Shown piece after piece: positions 5,986 through 6,023 of a stretch of 6,023 nucleotides of DNA; the stretch's first letter is position 1; the number at the start of each line of letters is the position of its first letter. Source of the stretch: Thermoplasmata archaeon. Lineage in GTDB: Archaea; Thermoplasmatota; Thermoplasmata; UBA184. The notes beneath the pieces are model-generated. The model was given only the letters and a program-made list of their open reading frames with translations. It searched no databases and was not told the DNA's origin. The position numbers and the translations under genes are program-made. The stretch lies in NCBI GenBank assembly GCA_030064695.1, contig JASHYV010000004.1, positions 1 through 6,023 of the forward strand, written 5' to 3'.

Positions 5986-6000
5986 ACGGACGCCCGCGGA
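5986..6000. repeat. Direct repeat copy 2 (tRNA-Gly 5' leader)
   Basis: On the plus strand this reads ACGGACGCCCGCGGA, identical to the intron copy at 5906-5918 except for a 2-nt insertion. It abuts base 1 of tRNA-Gly. The rest of the window, to 6023, is GC-only-like DNA with no gene or promoter I can support. Confidence 0.5.
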
Positions 6001-6023
6001 CGCGCCGGCGAGCGGGCGCCTCC

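Noticed and set aside
1..6023. CRISPR array, insertion sequence or phage attachment site at the tRNA genes
   Set aside because: No spaced repeats, transposase or integrase reading frames, or duplicated tRNA 3' ends were seen. The only repeats are the short leader/intron pair and small palindromes.

Overview
The window is very GC-rich (over 70% by eye) and is most likely from an archaeon. Three things support this: a tRNA-Gly gene interrupted by a 31-nt intron with a near-ideal archaeal bulge-helix-bulge (BHB) splice motif, TATA-like boxes 27-32 nt upstream of a tRNA and about 30 nt upstream of the mutS start codon (implying an almost leaderless mRNA), and the absence of Shine-Dalgarno sequences before any gene start. 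The proteins are rich in Arg/Pro/Ala but not strongly acidic, which argues against a typical haloarchaeon. A GC-rich Thermoplasmatota-like lineage is a guess only.

Layout, left to right. Bases 1-770 (+) hold the C-terminal part of a glycosyltransferase-like protein that enters from outside the window. It converges on, and overlaps by 73 bp, the end of a minus-strand operon of three genes. In transcription order these are mutS (5684 to 3054), mutL (3057 to 1324) and a small PD-(D/E)XK nuclease-like gene (1327 to 698). Both junctions are 4-nt stop/start overlaps (GTGA and ATGA). Upstream of mutS on the same strand lie tRNA-Ser(UGA) (5822 to 5739) and the intron-bearing tRNA-Gly(UCC) (5985 to 5884).

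How the genes work together. MutS recognises mismatches and MutL is recruited and nicks the strand. This MutL keeps the metal-binding endonuclease motifs, so the system should be of the MutH-independent type. The third gene is so tightly coupled that an accessory nuclease role in mismatch repair is a reasonable inference. MutS and MutL both carry degenerate versions of bacterial beta-clamp-binding motifs, which fits acquisition of the pair from bacteria.

The most unusual object is the tRNA-Gly. Its intron sits in the T-loop (position 59/60) rather than at 37/38, the splice motif is perfect in geometry, and removal of the intron restores a canonical T-loop. The same tRNA has C instead of U at position 33, and its 5' leader shares a near-identical 13-15 nt direct repeat with the intron. 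No IS element, CRISPR array or rRNA was seen. There is no gene-free stretch longer than 61 bp.
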